Below, piece after piece: positions 1 to 9,118 of a DNA stretch of 64,000 bases. A model generated the notes under the pieces. It was given only the letters and a program-made list of their open reading frames with translations. It ran no database searches and was not told the origin of the DNA. Both the position numbers and the translations under genes were made by a program. Every line of letters begins with the position of its first letter. The stretch's first letter is position 1. Origin of the DNA: Ceratodon purpureus (lineage: Eukaryota > Streptophyta > Bryopsida > Pseudoditrichales > Ditrichaceae); assembly GCA_014871385.1 (NCBI GenBank), contig CM026428.1, forward strand, positions 17,642,437 through 17,706,436, written 5' to 3'.

Positions 1-97
1 ATGACTTGCCTTGCTACTGTCCTTATTGTATCATTCGTATGACCCCGTCCTAGTATAATATAGTAATGTCCATCTGTCATCGGTATTTCCTCTCCAG

Positions 98-886
98 GAG
101 CGCGAGGCATCTGGATGTGACTTAAGTTCTAGTGAAGAATTGAGTCCTGTCCCGACAAGACCTCAGAGTGGTTGGTTGAACGTTGTCCTCGACCTTAATG
201 GAATACTATGCTCCAGTACTCCTAATTGGCCTGGAAAATCATTCGTTAGCCATGACCTTAGCATCCACTCAGCGTCCAAGCCAGCAGTCGTGGGCCCCAA
301 GCTTGTTTGTGTCAGGCCCAATTGCGCTGATTTCCTTCGTCGGTTGTCAGCATTCGCAACCATAACCGTCTGGAGTTCGATGAAGACTTCGACGACAAAA
401 ATGATCTGCGACTATCTCTTCGGTCCGATTCGTCCTGTCTATCCACTCAGAATTCTAGGTCAAGAGGACTGTCAGAGAGTTCCTATGGGCGTAGATTTTC
501 GAGGTCGCCCGGTATATATGAAGGAACCCGGGACTCAGAAGGACATCTTCCTTAAGCCGATGTCCGATGGTCTCTTTCGTAAATTTGGTGGCCTATATTC
601 CGAAGCCAACACCATTTTTATCGACGACAGCCCGATCAAGCACTGTCAGAATAATTCTTACAATGTCCTTCTACTCTCCACTTGGAACAACCAGAATCCC
701 GATGCCGCAGATGATCGTTTTTTGTTGTCGAAACTTTTGCCATATCTTGTAGACTTACACCACTTTGTGGGGACAATCGCTAGATTCAGGGCCGAGCGTC
801 CGATCGGGAAGAAAATGTATTATGATGACCGTTCTACCTGTGAACACTACGCTAAGATTAATGAGGCAATTAGTCGTAGACCATAA
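98..886 (+). CDS. FCP1-like (NIF/HAD) phosphatase, 3'-terminal exon of a partial gene
   Basis: The open frame starts at a clean splice acceptor (pyrimidine tract then CAG, AG at 96-97) and ends at TAA 884-886. It gives 262 residues, and earlier exons lie left of the window. Motif I of the HAD/FCP1 fold is at exon residues 32-35 (DLNG, in VVLDLNGIL). An IDDSP motif at about nt 620-634 is the distal Asp pair of FCP1-homology domains. Family knowledge: FCP1/SCP-like enzymes dephosphorylate proteins such as the RNA polymerase II CTD through an aspartyl-phosphate on the first Asp of DxDx(T/V). Here the second Asp, the general acid/base, is Asn. Related plant FCP1-like proteins with a DLNG-type motif exist, so activity is uncertain. 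Substrate and location cannot be told. The family call is firm; the specific role is not. Confidence 0.75.
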   Translation, partial: EREASGCDLSSSEELSPVPTRPQSGWLNVVLDLNGILCSSTPNWPGKSFVSHDLSIHSASKPAVVGPKLVCVRPNCADFLRRLSAFATITVWSSMKTSTTKMICDYLFGPIRPVYPLRILGQEDCQRVPMGVDFRGRPVYMKEPGTQKDIFLKPMSDGLFRKFGGLYSEANTIFIDDSPIKHCQNNSYNVLLLSTWNNQNPDAADDRFLLSKLLPYLVDLHHFVGTIARFRAERPIGKKMYYDDRSTCEHYAKINEAISRRP

Positions 887-1227
887 TTTTGCATGGTTCT
901 GGTTCTCTACTTTGTGAATAGACATTTCATCACTGCCGCGCACCTATTAGTATGTTGTACATCTTAACCACTTGCGTAATCTTTGTATCCAGACTACTCC
1001 TTTTGTAATACGAAGATCATATTTCTTTCTTGATCTACTCTGCCCCTTGCGACGAACCCTTATCCATTGCTGAATTATTGGTGGATGTATGTTTCTATTC
1101 GCTTTGTGGATTGCAGGATAATGCATGTCGAGCCTCTGTGGATTCTTTGAATTATGCTTATGGCTGCGGGCCCTCTCTACGTAGCAGAGGGCTTCTGTTG
1201 CAATCCGTTGCAACAGCGCAGTCCACG
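887..1227. other. Intergenic spacer / 5' leader
   Basis: This stretch separates the phosphatase stop from the next ATG. The plus strand is open from about 1030 upstream of the ATG at 1228, but the predicted residues look unstructured. I treat it as 3'UTR plus promoter/leader. No clear AATAAA was seen after the phosphatase stop. Confidence 0.4.
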
Positions 1228-1946
1228 ATGGACTATTCAACTATGGCTGTCGACGAAGGGGTTGTGGACAGCCCGGTTAACCTGTCCGTTCCCAAGACCC
1301 TGAAATCCCCTTCTCCTATGTGGCCTAGGACCGTACTGCATGTTCTATCTCCGAAACGACAGAGTTCTACCCCTACGAAGCGTGCTCTTTATAACAATGT
1401 GGAGGACATGCCGTCACCACCACCGGCAAAGGTTGGTTTTCATTCCTCAGTATTCACTCTTCATTCCTTTCTGATGTTTCATTCTTGTAAGTTTGTTTCA
1501 TGATGTTTCATTCTGATGTCCTTATTTTAGCTCGAGGCCACCTAAAATGATTGATCTTCTTATACTCTCCTGTAGGTCTAGTTGTAGCTTATGTAGGCCT
1601 CCTCGTTCAAGGTCCGTTCGACCTTTACAGTTGCACTCAGCAGTTTAGGTCGATTCGACCTAAACCGAAATCTCTTCCCAATGCTAATTTATCCCCTTTG
1701 CAGATACCGAGGCTGCGATCAACAACTACTGGATCCAGGGCAAGGAAGTCCGCCGACTCCCACTCTAAACCATCGAGTACCCGTCGCCACTCTCTGCCAG
1801 AGTCAAGCATCGGTGACAGGCGTAGGCAGAAGTTGCAACGTCTTCTTGATAGTCCAATGATGCAGGTTGAGGGAATGTCGTGGACACGTCAGCGCCAACG
1901 GGAATTTGTCAAGTCAAGAATTGAGGCTTACGGAGGGACTCCATAA
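1228..1946 (+). CDS. Small basic Ser/Thr-Pro-rich protein, two exons, unknown function
   Basis: Exon 1 is 1228-1431 (ATG; 68 codons) and exon 2 is 1704-1946 (80 codons plus TAA). The intron has donor AAG|GTTGG and acceptor TTTGCAG, and the phase is 0 on both sides, giving 148 residues. Exon 1 carries several Ser/Thr-Pro sites, including SPKR and TPTKR, which resemble proline-directed kinase sites. Exon 2 is Arg/Ser-rich with a basic stretch (GDRRRQKLQRLL) and ends in a predicted helix (RQRQREFVKSRIEAYG). No domain is recognised. The composition suggests a nuclear or cell-cycle-regulated protein, but that is inference. An AATAAA polyadenylation hexamer at 2042 supports the gene end. The intron contains two of the palindromes listed separately. 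The ATG choice is the first in the frame that fits the Ser-Pro-rich segment; the frame stays open upstream. Confidence 0.55.
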
Positions 1947-2374
1947 CCATATAGAGGATACTATGTACTGTATAGCAATGGCGCAGACAATATAGACGAT
2001 TATAAGACTCCTCTGTGTTATTTCAATGTAATTATGTTTTGAATAAAACGATTGATTTGTTTATCAAATTTTCTCGTCTGCTATTTTTGCCTCATTGTCT
2101 TGCACACTTTTTGTGTTATTCAAATTTCCGAATGTAATTTATGTGAGTTGACATTGCCTTTTATTGAGACCTTGGTTTAGAAAAGGTAACGGATAGTTAC
2201 TACTAAAATTACAGGGGACGTGGTATATTCTTTTTCCTTGTTTATATTGCGTTTAGGTGTGATCGACCTAAATGACTTAATCATCATCTCTATTTAAACA
2301 TGTTTTTAATGAATCAATGAACATTACTAAGTTTTCTCCTGTATGTTCGTGCATTTAGGTCCACTCGACCTAAA
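1609..2374. repeat. Cluster of 21-bp palindromes, consensus TTTAGGTNNNNTCGACCTAAA
   Basis: Full copies are at 1644-1664 (perfect palindrome TTTAGGTCGA-T-TCGACCTAAA), 2252-2272 and 2354-2374. A shortened relative, AAGGTCCGTTCGACCTT, lies near 1609-1625. The outer 7-bp arms are invariant and the centre varies. Two copies share the following TGAC. One copy and the short form are inside the intron of the preceding gene; the others are downstream. They could be binding sites for a dimeric factor, small hairpins, or insertion debris. Confidence 0.6.
2042..2047 (+). terminator. AATAAA polyadenylation hexamer
   Basis: A canonical AATAAA lies 96 bp after the TAA of the small two-exon gene, followed by a T-rich stretch. 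It is a plausible near-upstream element for 3'-end formation. Confidence 0.4.
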
Positions 2375-2553
2375 TGACATGGGCCTCATTGTTCCTTTAA
2401 GGTGTTATTAATGATTCAATATTGATTTCCGCAAGATTGAAGTAAATGGGAGATGACGAATGTCGCCATTTCTGTGCACTCTGATTTCCCAAAATCAAGA
2501 ATATCTCCCAAAATAATGAATATGGTGTTAAACCTCTCAGAACTAATACGGCC

Positions 2554-5500
2554 ATGGTAACAGCAACCTTCATATATGAGAATATTATTACCCGTTTTGG
2601 CTGCCCCTTAGAAATCGTGTCAGATCAAGGAAGTCATTTTGTCAACGCGGTAATAGAAGATCTCTTAGATAACCACGTTATCAAACACAGAACCAGTACA
2701 GTCTATTACCCCCAAGGAAACGGACAGGCTGAGTCCACTAATAAAACCTTGATAAACATGTTACGACGATTTATACATGCAAATCAAAGTGACTGGGATG
2801 ACTGTCTTCCTGCAGCCCTGTGGGCATATCGTGTGGCAACTAAAACAGCGACTCAGGTAAGCCCCTCTGAGATGGTGTATGGAACACAACCCCTGTTACC
2901 CACCGAGTACATTGCCCCGACTTTTCAATCCTTGGATCCCAAGGATTACACACCTCATAAGGTACTTGCAGCCCGACTGCAAGACATTCATCACCTAGAA
3001 GAAGTGAGAGCCTTTGCAATTAAAAACATTACAAACAAGCAGGAGATGACTGCCAGGTATTTTCAAGCATCCAAACCAGCTCGAATTTTTGAAAAGGGTG
3101 ATCAAGTTTTATGGTGCCCACGGGACCCAAAAATCAGGAAGACTAAATTCGAATCTATATGGCATGGGCCATATAGAGTTCAGCTGGTGCTCCCCAATAA
3201 TACAGTATTATTGGTAAATAATGATTATTTTGATAAACATGCCACCATCGTTAATTCCACGAAGCTTAAACATTACCATTCGGACACCATGGACACAGCC
3301 CCCACACTTAGCCTTGGGGACATCTATAAAACCTTGGCCACCGAGGCTCAGGAGGAGGAAGAACCAGACAACGCAACTCAGCCCAAGGAACCCACGGATA
3401 TCATGGAAGTACACATCAATCTAATCCAAGTATGCCTACAAACCGGCCAAAACACCATGGACAGTCCCATCGAGGGGACATTCCAAGCCTCCCCTAGCCC
3501 CCGCATCCATAGGCCCCAGCCGCCACAATCATCGCTAGAGAGACTTCCACTCGAGTGGCTACTCCAATTCCCAACTGTCCCGTCTCAGCCGCCAAGGTTC
3601 CATGGCCCCAACTCAAGCCTTCCACCAAGCCTTGTCCTCACCCCTCACTTCTCCTCGCGGCTGCTTAGCTCTCCTTCTCCTTCATCCTCTGCTGCTCCAC
3701 CATACAGGCATCGCCCTGGGGCAGGCCCAACTGCGGCGCAATATTTGCAGAGCCCACCCTCTCCCGTCTCACCTCTCGTCCCCCTGAATCCAGCATCTTC
3801 CTCCCGCTGCCATTGCTTCGCCCCTGCAGATCAGTGTACACAGTTAGTATCCATGGAGAGTCGGAAGGTGCAGCCTCCATTCCATGTTCCACGCATGATC
3901 ATGGAATGGAAGAGGCAACCCGACCTGATTTGGTTGACAGAAACAGGGTTAGCTCGGTATTGGACATTGCTCGACGGGAAGGTCAACATCAAGCAGTGTA
4001 CAGAGTTTGTGGCCTCCATGCGCACTCAAAGCGAGTCAGCAACTCACCCAGCAGGAGTCGTGGATGGCGTCCTTGTGGAGTATACCAGTAGGAATCTCCA
4101 CAAATTCTTCGGCTGGGATGGACTTGGCGCCACAGCATGGAACGAGGACTCCCGTTTTCCACAACCCGACATTGCAGCTCGCGTGGGCAACTTGGAACCG
4201 AGGAAGGATACCAGGTACGATGTATTCGCCTTAGGCAACCACATGAAGGACCCCTGGTTTTCAAGGATGCGAGGTGTGCTTTCCCAAGTTTATTTCCAGA
4301 ACAACTGCAATGGCATCCTGCCATCGCAGTTGTCCTTGCTACTCTTGGCAGACATGGGTGAAAAAATCAACTGGGGTCTCATGGTGGAGGAGAATTTCCT
4401 CATTCAGATGCGAGGGTACCGGCAGCGTACTGACTATAGCAGCCCCGTAGGACCCTTTCTAACCGCATACATTACTCACTTCCTGGCTTTTCATAAGAGG
4501 TACCACAGAGCCCCCCTTATGGGCACCTTCTTCGACATACAGAAGGAGATTGCCGCGGCTACCGCTCGAGACCCTGCTCTCCCAGGCCCCAGCAAGCGCC
4601 CCAGGAGCGAGGAGCCCACTCCAACAACAGTAGCGGCAGCAGCAACAGCCTGGGGGCCCGCGGTTACCAAGTTTCATACGAAGATCACCACGGCACTCAC
4701 AGGTTGCATGACCGAGATGTTGGAATGGATCCGCATGGCCGAGAAGGAGAAAGAAGAACATCAGGGCATGGAGGACAGGTACAAACGCAAGCTGACTACC
4801 GCAATCCAAGGAGCCAAGGAGCAAGCGCAACGCATGCTGGAGCAGGCACAGACAGAGCATCGCAGACACCAAGAGGAAACCACTCAGACCTTGTCTAAAT
4901 TACGAGACCAAGTTGCTAACTTGGAACTCGAGTTAACAGCCACACATGCAAGTGTCGACATGCTTACCAGGGAGAAGGCCTACGCGCTGGAACACACCAA
5001 ACAGTTAGAGCAGCAGAACCAGGAGTACTTGGCACTATGCAAGGTTTTGGCGTCCCAGGGGCAGAGCTCGCATAGCACCGAAGATATGGCCCAAGTGCAG
5101 GAGCAGAGAATCGCGGTTGAGCTGGCGGCACAGACATTCGAGGCCAACAAGGTCGGATGGGTGCATAATGCAGCCAAACTGATTGCTTCAAACGCATACC
5201 AGTGGCTGCGCGCCCATCCTCAGACCACCATGGAACCCCCGCAACAATTCTTCAACCAGTGCATCGATGATGCACTAGTTGCCTTGGAGCTGGAGCAATC
5301 CGAGAACGACTGGGACAACATGGAAATCGAGGCTACCTCTCCCATGCTGCACCGCGAGCCCACACCGGCTAGCCCTGCCACAAACCCACCGGAGGAGCAT
5401 CAGTTGGCAGCCATCTCGGACATAGAGACTCAGGACGACCGCGTACACATACCTGAGCATTTCACGGACCCCGAGGACACACCACAGCCGTCACCACGCA

Positions 5501-5994
5501 CACTGCCGACAGCTCCAGCGTCACCACGTCTGCCGTCAACAGTCCAAGCATCACCAAGTCAGATCACTCCTACGGTACCAACACGCCCTAAATCCTTTAG
5601 AAAACATAAGGAAGCCTTAAAGAAAATAGAAGAAGAATTTGGACTTGAGGATCAGGCCAGTGATGAGGATGAGGCCAAGGAGGAATTAGAGATTGCGCTT
5701 GAGGAAGTTAAACGCTATTTTTCTGCAAACCCGGATTTGGTCAACTTATATAGTGACCCTGAAGCTGACCATGTGCAATGCCTTGCTTGCAACACAATCC
5801 TAGGAAAGACAGTGTATGACGTATATCAACACTCCATAACCTCCCGATCTAAGCATAACCTAATTCATAAGGGGGTGGGTGCAGCCATAGCAGCCATATA
5901 TGGAGACCAAGCACCTCCGCGTCGCCATGCCCAGGTACCGCGAGAAGAAACCAGACCGGATCGACGACCAGCACACAGGAGAACGCGTGGCTAA
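2554..5994 (+). CDS. Gypsy integrase C-terminal half fused to a long extra module (plant-transposon-like domain, coiled coil, Cys/His finger)
   Basis: This is an uninterrupted 1,146-residue frame; it is open from 2485, and integrase homology starts just before the ATG (PLRTNTA). Residues about 1-250 are integrase: SDQGSHF gives the second catalytic Asp, GNGQAESTNK the Glu, and FxxIWHGPYRV the C-terminal region. The first catalytic Asp and the HHCC zinc domain are missing. Residues about 290-430 are a Pro/Ser-rich linker. Residues about 440-650 resemble the plant 'Transposase_32' type of domain (GVLVEYTSRNLHKFFG, then a LPSQLSLLLLADMGEKINWG-like core); this is my recognition, not a search. A basic segment (SKRPRSEE) follows, then about 200 residues of Glu/Gln-rich coiled coil, an acidic stretch, and a C-terminal CLAC...H...H finger-like motif. 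The extra part sits where env-like or additional ORFs occur in gypsy elements. Confidence 0.7.
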   Translation: MVTATFIYENIITRFGCPLEIVSDQGSHFVNAVIEDLLDNHVIKHRTSTVYYPQGNGQAESTNKTLINMLRRFIHANQSDWDDCLPAALWAYRVATKTATQVSPSEMVYGTQPLLPTEYIAPTFQSLDPKDYTPHKVLAARLQDIHHLEEVRAFAIKNITNKQEMTARYFQASKPARIFEKGDQVLWCPRDPKIRKTKFESIWHGPYRVQLVLPNNTVLLVNNDYFDKHATIVNSTKLKHYHSDTMDTAPTLSLGDIYKTLATEAQEEEEPDNATQPKEPTDIMEVHINLIQVCLQTGQNTMDSPIEGTFQASPSPRIHRPQPPQSSLERLPLEWLLQFPTVPSQPPRFHGPNSSLPPSLVLTPHFSSRLLSSPSPSSSAAPPYRHRPGAGPTAAQYLQSPPSPVSPLVPLNPASSSRCHCFAPADQCTQLVSMESRKVQPPFHVPRMIMEWKRQPDLIWLTETGLARYWTLLDGKVNIKQCTEFVASMRTQSESATHPAGVVDGVLVEYTSRNLHKFFGWDGLGATAWNEDSRFPQPDIAARVGNLEPRKDTRYDVFALGNHMKDPWFSRMRGVLSQVYFQNNCNGILPSQLSLLLLADMGEKINWGLMVEENFLIQMRGYRQRTDYSSPVGPFLTAYITHFLAFHKRYHRAPLMGTFFDIQKEIAAATARDPALPGPSKRPRSEEPTPTTVAAAATAWGPAVTKFHTKITTALTGCMTEMLEWIRMAEKEKEEHQGMEDRYKRKLTTAIQGAKEQAQRMLEQAQTEHRRHQEETTQTLSKLRDQVANLELELTATHASVDMLTREKAYALEHTKQLEQQNQEYLALCKVLASQGQSSHSTEDMAQVQEQRIAVELAAQTFEANKVGWVHNAAKLIASNAYQWLRAHPQTTMEPPQQFFNQCIDDALVALELEQSENDWDNMEIEATSPMLHREPTPASPATNPPEEHQLAAISDIETQDDRVHIPEHFTDPEDTPQPSPRTLPTAPASPRLPSTVQASPSQITPTVPTRPKSFRKHKEALKKIEEEFGLEDQASDEDEAKEELEIALEEVKRYFSANPDLVNLYSDPEADHVQCLACNTILGKTVYDVYQHSITSRSKHNLIHKGVGAAIAAIYGDQAPPRRHAQVPREETRPDRRPAHRRTRG

Positions 5995-6088
5995 AGCAGC
6001 AATTCGGGACGAATTGCACTCTCCAAGAGAGGGCAAAATGTTACTAGCTACAAGCGTGGACAGCAGGGACAGTCTAGGGCGGTGGAAC

Positions 6089-6740
6089 TGATAGTTACAG
6101 CACAGGGTAGTCCCAGTTAGCAAGTATAAAACAAGGTAGTCAGGGTAGCATCGACACTCTTCATTTTCTCCAGGTTAGAGTCAAGTCTTGGTCACCGAAC
6201 AGTAGTCTCTTTTGTATCTGCCTGAGCCTCGATACTCATGGCCACCCTTGGGGTACTCGGATAATACATGCTCTCCCTTTGTTACTCTGTGTACTTGCCG
6301 GCCTTGCTGTGCGTCTTCTTTTCTATTGCTTGCTTGTCTGATCCGAGAGCTCTACTACTCTGTTGCACTCCTCTAAATACTGACAGTTGTTTCTTGGGCT
6401 CTTAGACAGTTCTGCCTACCTCTCTCTACTCACTCCTGGAAACCCCTGGTTTCCTTCCATAGCATAGATAACTTGGTGTCTCGGCAGTAGTCTCCAAACC
6501 CTTGGTGTTCCACGGTGTCTTCGCCTCTAAGAGTCAGGGGCCCTCTGGACTACCCTAACGGTCTCATAGTCATCACCCTCGGAACTCCTTGACCTATGAC
6601 CGCGGTCTAACTAACCCCCTATCTCTGCTTATCCTGCTACGACTCTTCCCTGTTTTCACTGCTCCTCACCTCGGACAACTCCATGGCATAACCCAGGCTA
6701 ACAAATGCCTCTCCCTATTTAATTTCACTTGAATGCGCTG
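6089..6740 (+). repeat. Possible 3' LTR of the gypsy element
   Basis: The stretch begins TGATAGTTACAG just after the long ORF. It contains a TATA-like GTATAAAAC at about 6124 and is then C/T-rich without ORFs. With no 5' LTR for comparison, the borders and the identity are inferred from position only. Confidence 0.3.
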
Positions 6741-6767
6741 AAAACAAATACATGTATGGAGTGTTGA

Positions 6768-7679
6768 GATTGGAATACAGTTTTTCCTGAAAATCTTAAT
6801 CCCAATACTGGAGCCTTACTTGGTTCTCCGCTTTGCCAAAGTACGAATTTGGAAATTTTTAAAAACAATCTATTCTGTGAATTTTCCTACAACACTCAGA
6901 ATTGGAATTGCGTGGAATCTTTTATTGTTGAACCACTGTGCATTTATGAGAATCCACGAGCGCAGTGCAAGCGAAACAAGTTGGCAGGACACTCAGAAGA
7001 CGACTGTCCAATATGTGATGAATGGCCGCACACTGAGGAACCTCAGTGTCGTTGGAAAATTCAGTTGGATGGAGTCTATGTGTCTCAGTTTAGTCCTCCA
7101 AGAGGATGCAAGCATTTTCTTAAAAAACGTGAGTTCACACTGAATCCATACACATGGCCATTGGTCGAGAGACTTGGCGATTACATGGTTACAATGCTTA
7201 ATGACCTTGACCATGAATTGATGCTAGTTTACGGAGCGGTAAATGGGGACAAGACTTTCAGAACACTTCCATCCCGCATTCAGAGACCCTGTGCAAATGA
7301 ACGTACCACAAGAGTTATCTTGAGAAGGCATTCACATCCTCATTATATTACAAAATGGAAATGCAAGTTCATTTCTATAGCAACAAAGAAAATCTGCAAA
7401 GATGTATTCATTTGGATACCACCTGATGATCCAACACGCATGACGTGTATTGATTGCGCTTGGAAAGCAAATGACACTGGTATTTATCTAGATACCAGAG
7501 GGTGTAACCAAGACAGACCAATATGGGTAAAACAATATGATTGGTCCAAAATTCGCGGATCAACTATGGAAGTGGAGGAAGCAAGAGCACCCATGGAAGT
7601 AGACACTGCTGGTTCATCAGTGGAGTCAGAGATTGAAAATCCAAGCAAACGTCCAAAACTTGACCACACTGAATTGTGA
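6768..7679 (+). CDS. Orphan Cys-rich ORF, probable exon, unknown function
   Basis: The frame is open from 6768 to TGA 7677-7679 (303 codons) without an early ATG. It is therefore probably an exon (acceptor candidates TTGAG at about 6768 or ATACAG at about 6780) or a 5'-damaged gene. It has a Cys/His cluster early on (DDCPICDEWPH, then PQC), a second Cys-rich part around nt 7440-7510 (MTCIDC..), and an acidic C-terminus ending in a nuclear-localisation-like SKRPKLD. No family is recognised. It lies between two retroelements and could be host-derived, captured by an element, or viral-like; none of these can be shown. Composition and length without stops argue for past coding function. Confidence 0.45.
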   Translation, partial: DWNTVFPENLNPNTGALLGSPLCQSTNLEIFKNNLFCEFSYNTQNWNCVESFIVEPLCIYENPRAQCKRNKLAGHSEDDCPICDEWPHTEEPQCRWKIQLDGVYVSQFSPPRGCKHFLKKREFTLNPYTWPLVERLGDYMVTMLNDLDHELMLVYGAVNGDKTFRTLPSRIQRPCANERTTRVILRRHSHPHYITKWKCKFISIATKKICKDVFIWIPPDDPTRMTCIDCAWKANDTGIYLDTRGCNQDRPIWVKQYDWSKIRGSTMEVEEARAPMEVDTAGSSVESEIENPSKRPKLDHTEL

Positions 7680-7873
7680 CTATAGTGAGTTGTAAAAAGG
7701 TTTTATAGAATATGCGTTGAAGGATAATCTAACCATTCATAGATATCGGTAGATACAAAGTGCAACTCAAATAATTAGCCCGAATGCACATATAATTGAA
7801 AGGCTCATAATATACATACATCACTACTCATATACAACTGTATTGCATTCATGATTTCTTAATCACACCAATC

Positions 7874-8386
7874 TCATATATGCTTAGGAGAGACCCAAAT
7901 ACCATCACTAGGAATCACTTTCTCTCCGTGTTCCACCCACATTGGTTGATTTCTTTTGTCCATGAGGATCGACCTCAACTGATCTAACTCAATGCAACGA
8001 AGTTCACCAAATGACGTTGTTTCTAACCTGTCATTGCGAATCGGATGTGCTAGAATCCAGGAACTCTTAAAAATATTCCAGTTCACGTAAAAGCAAAACG
8101 CTTCAAAGTCTTTCTTGGGAGTCTACTGCCCCTCCAAGTATGAATCGTAATCCCATTTTGCAAGTCGGTGGCAAGCATATTCAGTATTGTTGTCAATCTC
8201 ACGTCTCAAGAGCTTTGACACATCACGAGCATTCTCCACATCTTCAAATGTGATCACTACTGGAGGACTACAACTTTGAGTTGTACTAACACTTATTGAT
8301 TCCCAGAGATCAGGATCATCTACCATCCGCCGAAGCAGATCTTGAAGAATTGTTTCACAAGCAACTACTTCAAAGGTATTGCTCAT
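7874..8386 (-). pseudogene. Unknown ORF interrupted by a single in-frame TAG
   Basis: On the minus strand an ORF starts at ATG 8384-8386 and runs 87 codons to TAG (8123-8125). The same frame then stays open for another 82 codons to a stop at 7874-7876. The downstream part (TPKKDFEAFCFY...) has coding-like composition right up to the stop, so this looks like one gene of about 170 residues with a nonsense mutation, or a gene whose two halves are joined by readthrough. It is acidic in the first half, with a Trp-rich second half (MWVEHGEKVIPSDGIWV). No family is recognised. It is convergent with the Cys-rich ORF at 6768-7679. Confidence 0.4.
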
Positions 8387-9118
8387 TCTCTCAAATAATG
8401 CCTATGAATTGCAAGATTTTGTGTATCGATTGATGACTCCAAACAAGTAGACCAGAAACCTCTATGGTTTATATGGAATTGTGAGACATAAAAAGCTAGA
8501 ATAGATCTTATCTAGAGCCGATGGAATTATCAGTGAGGACAAGCAAATTTGGGAAGGATAAATTTTTGACTAAGTAACACAATTATTGTACACGATTTTT
8601 TAGAAATCTCAAGAGGATTTCAATGGCATGCTTTATAAAGTGGCAGAAGCAACGAAACTCAGCTTATTTTTAAATCTATCTTTAAAATTATTTTCTAATG
8701 TATCAAGTGCCAATAATTCACTGATTTTATCGTATCCTAGATCATAGCAGGAAGATGGATTCCTATTGTCAATCGGCAAGGTATATGAAACAGAAAAAGA
8801 TGTAGGATTTAAAACAACTTTAGAGGTGCATACTCAGGGCAATACGTCATCATGACGTCAGCCCTAATTTTACTTACTCCCGTTTAACTATAGGTTAAAT
8901 ATGGGTTCGGAGAATTTTTCCACGGAATTACACACAATTACTATAAATTATTCTAAAAATATTACTCTAAATTTAGATACTACCCACGGTTATAGGGTAT
9001 TTTTTTTTATCAAATGGGTGTTCAAAGGTCAAATCTTTGCTCTCGAATCTCTGCTCGCCGCTCTCTGCTCGCCGCTCGCCGCACGCATGCTAACTTTCCC
9101 CTATCTTGCCCAGCCACT
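8387..9118. other. Intergenic DNA upstream of the LINE
   Basis: AT-rich, no convincing ORF. A short run of CTCGCCG/CTCTGCTCGC near-repeats at about 9040-9080 lies just before the LINE homology begins. Nothing else is seen. Confidence 0.4.

Larger units (their letters stand above)
2520..6740 (+). mobile_element. Ty3/gypsy LTR retrotransposon, 5'-truncated
   Basis: Recognisable pol homology begins abruptly at about 2530, inside the integrase core. There is no gag, protease, reverse transcriptase, RNase H or 5' LTR upstream. The element continues through one long ORF (listed next) and then about 750 bp of C/T-rich non-coding DNA that may be the 3' LTR. A short imperfect tandem repeat (CCCAAAAT..GAATAT, twice between about 2487 and 2523) sits at the break. 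The right border is not defined. Confidence 0.65.
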
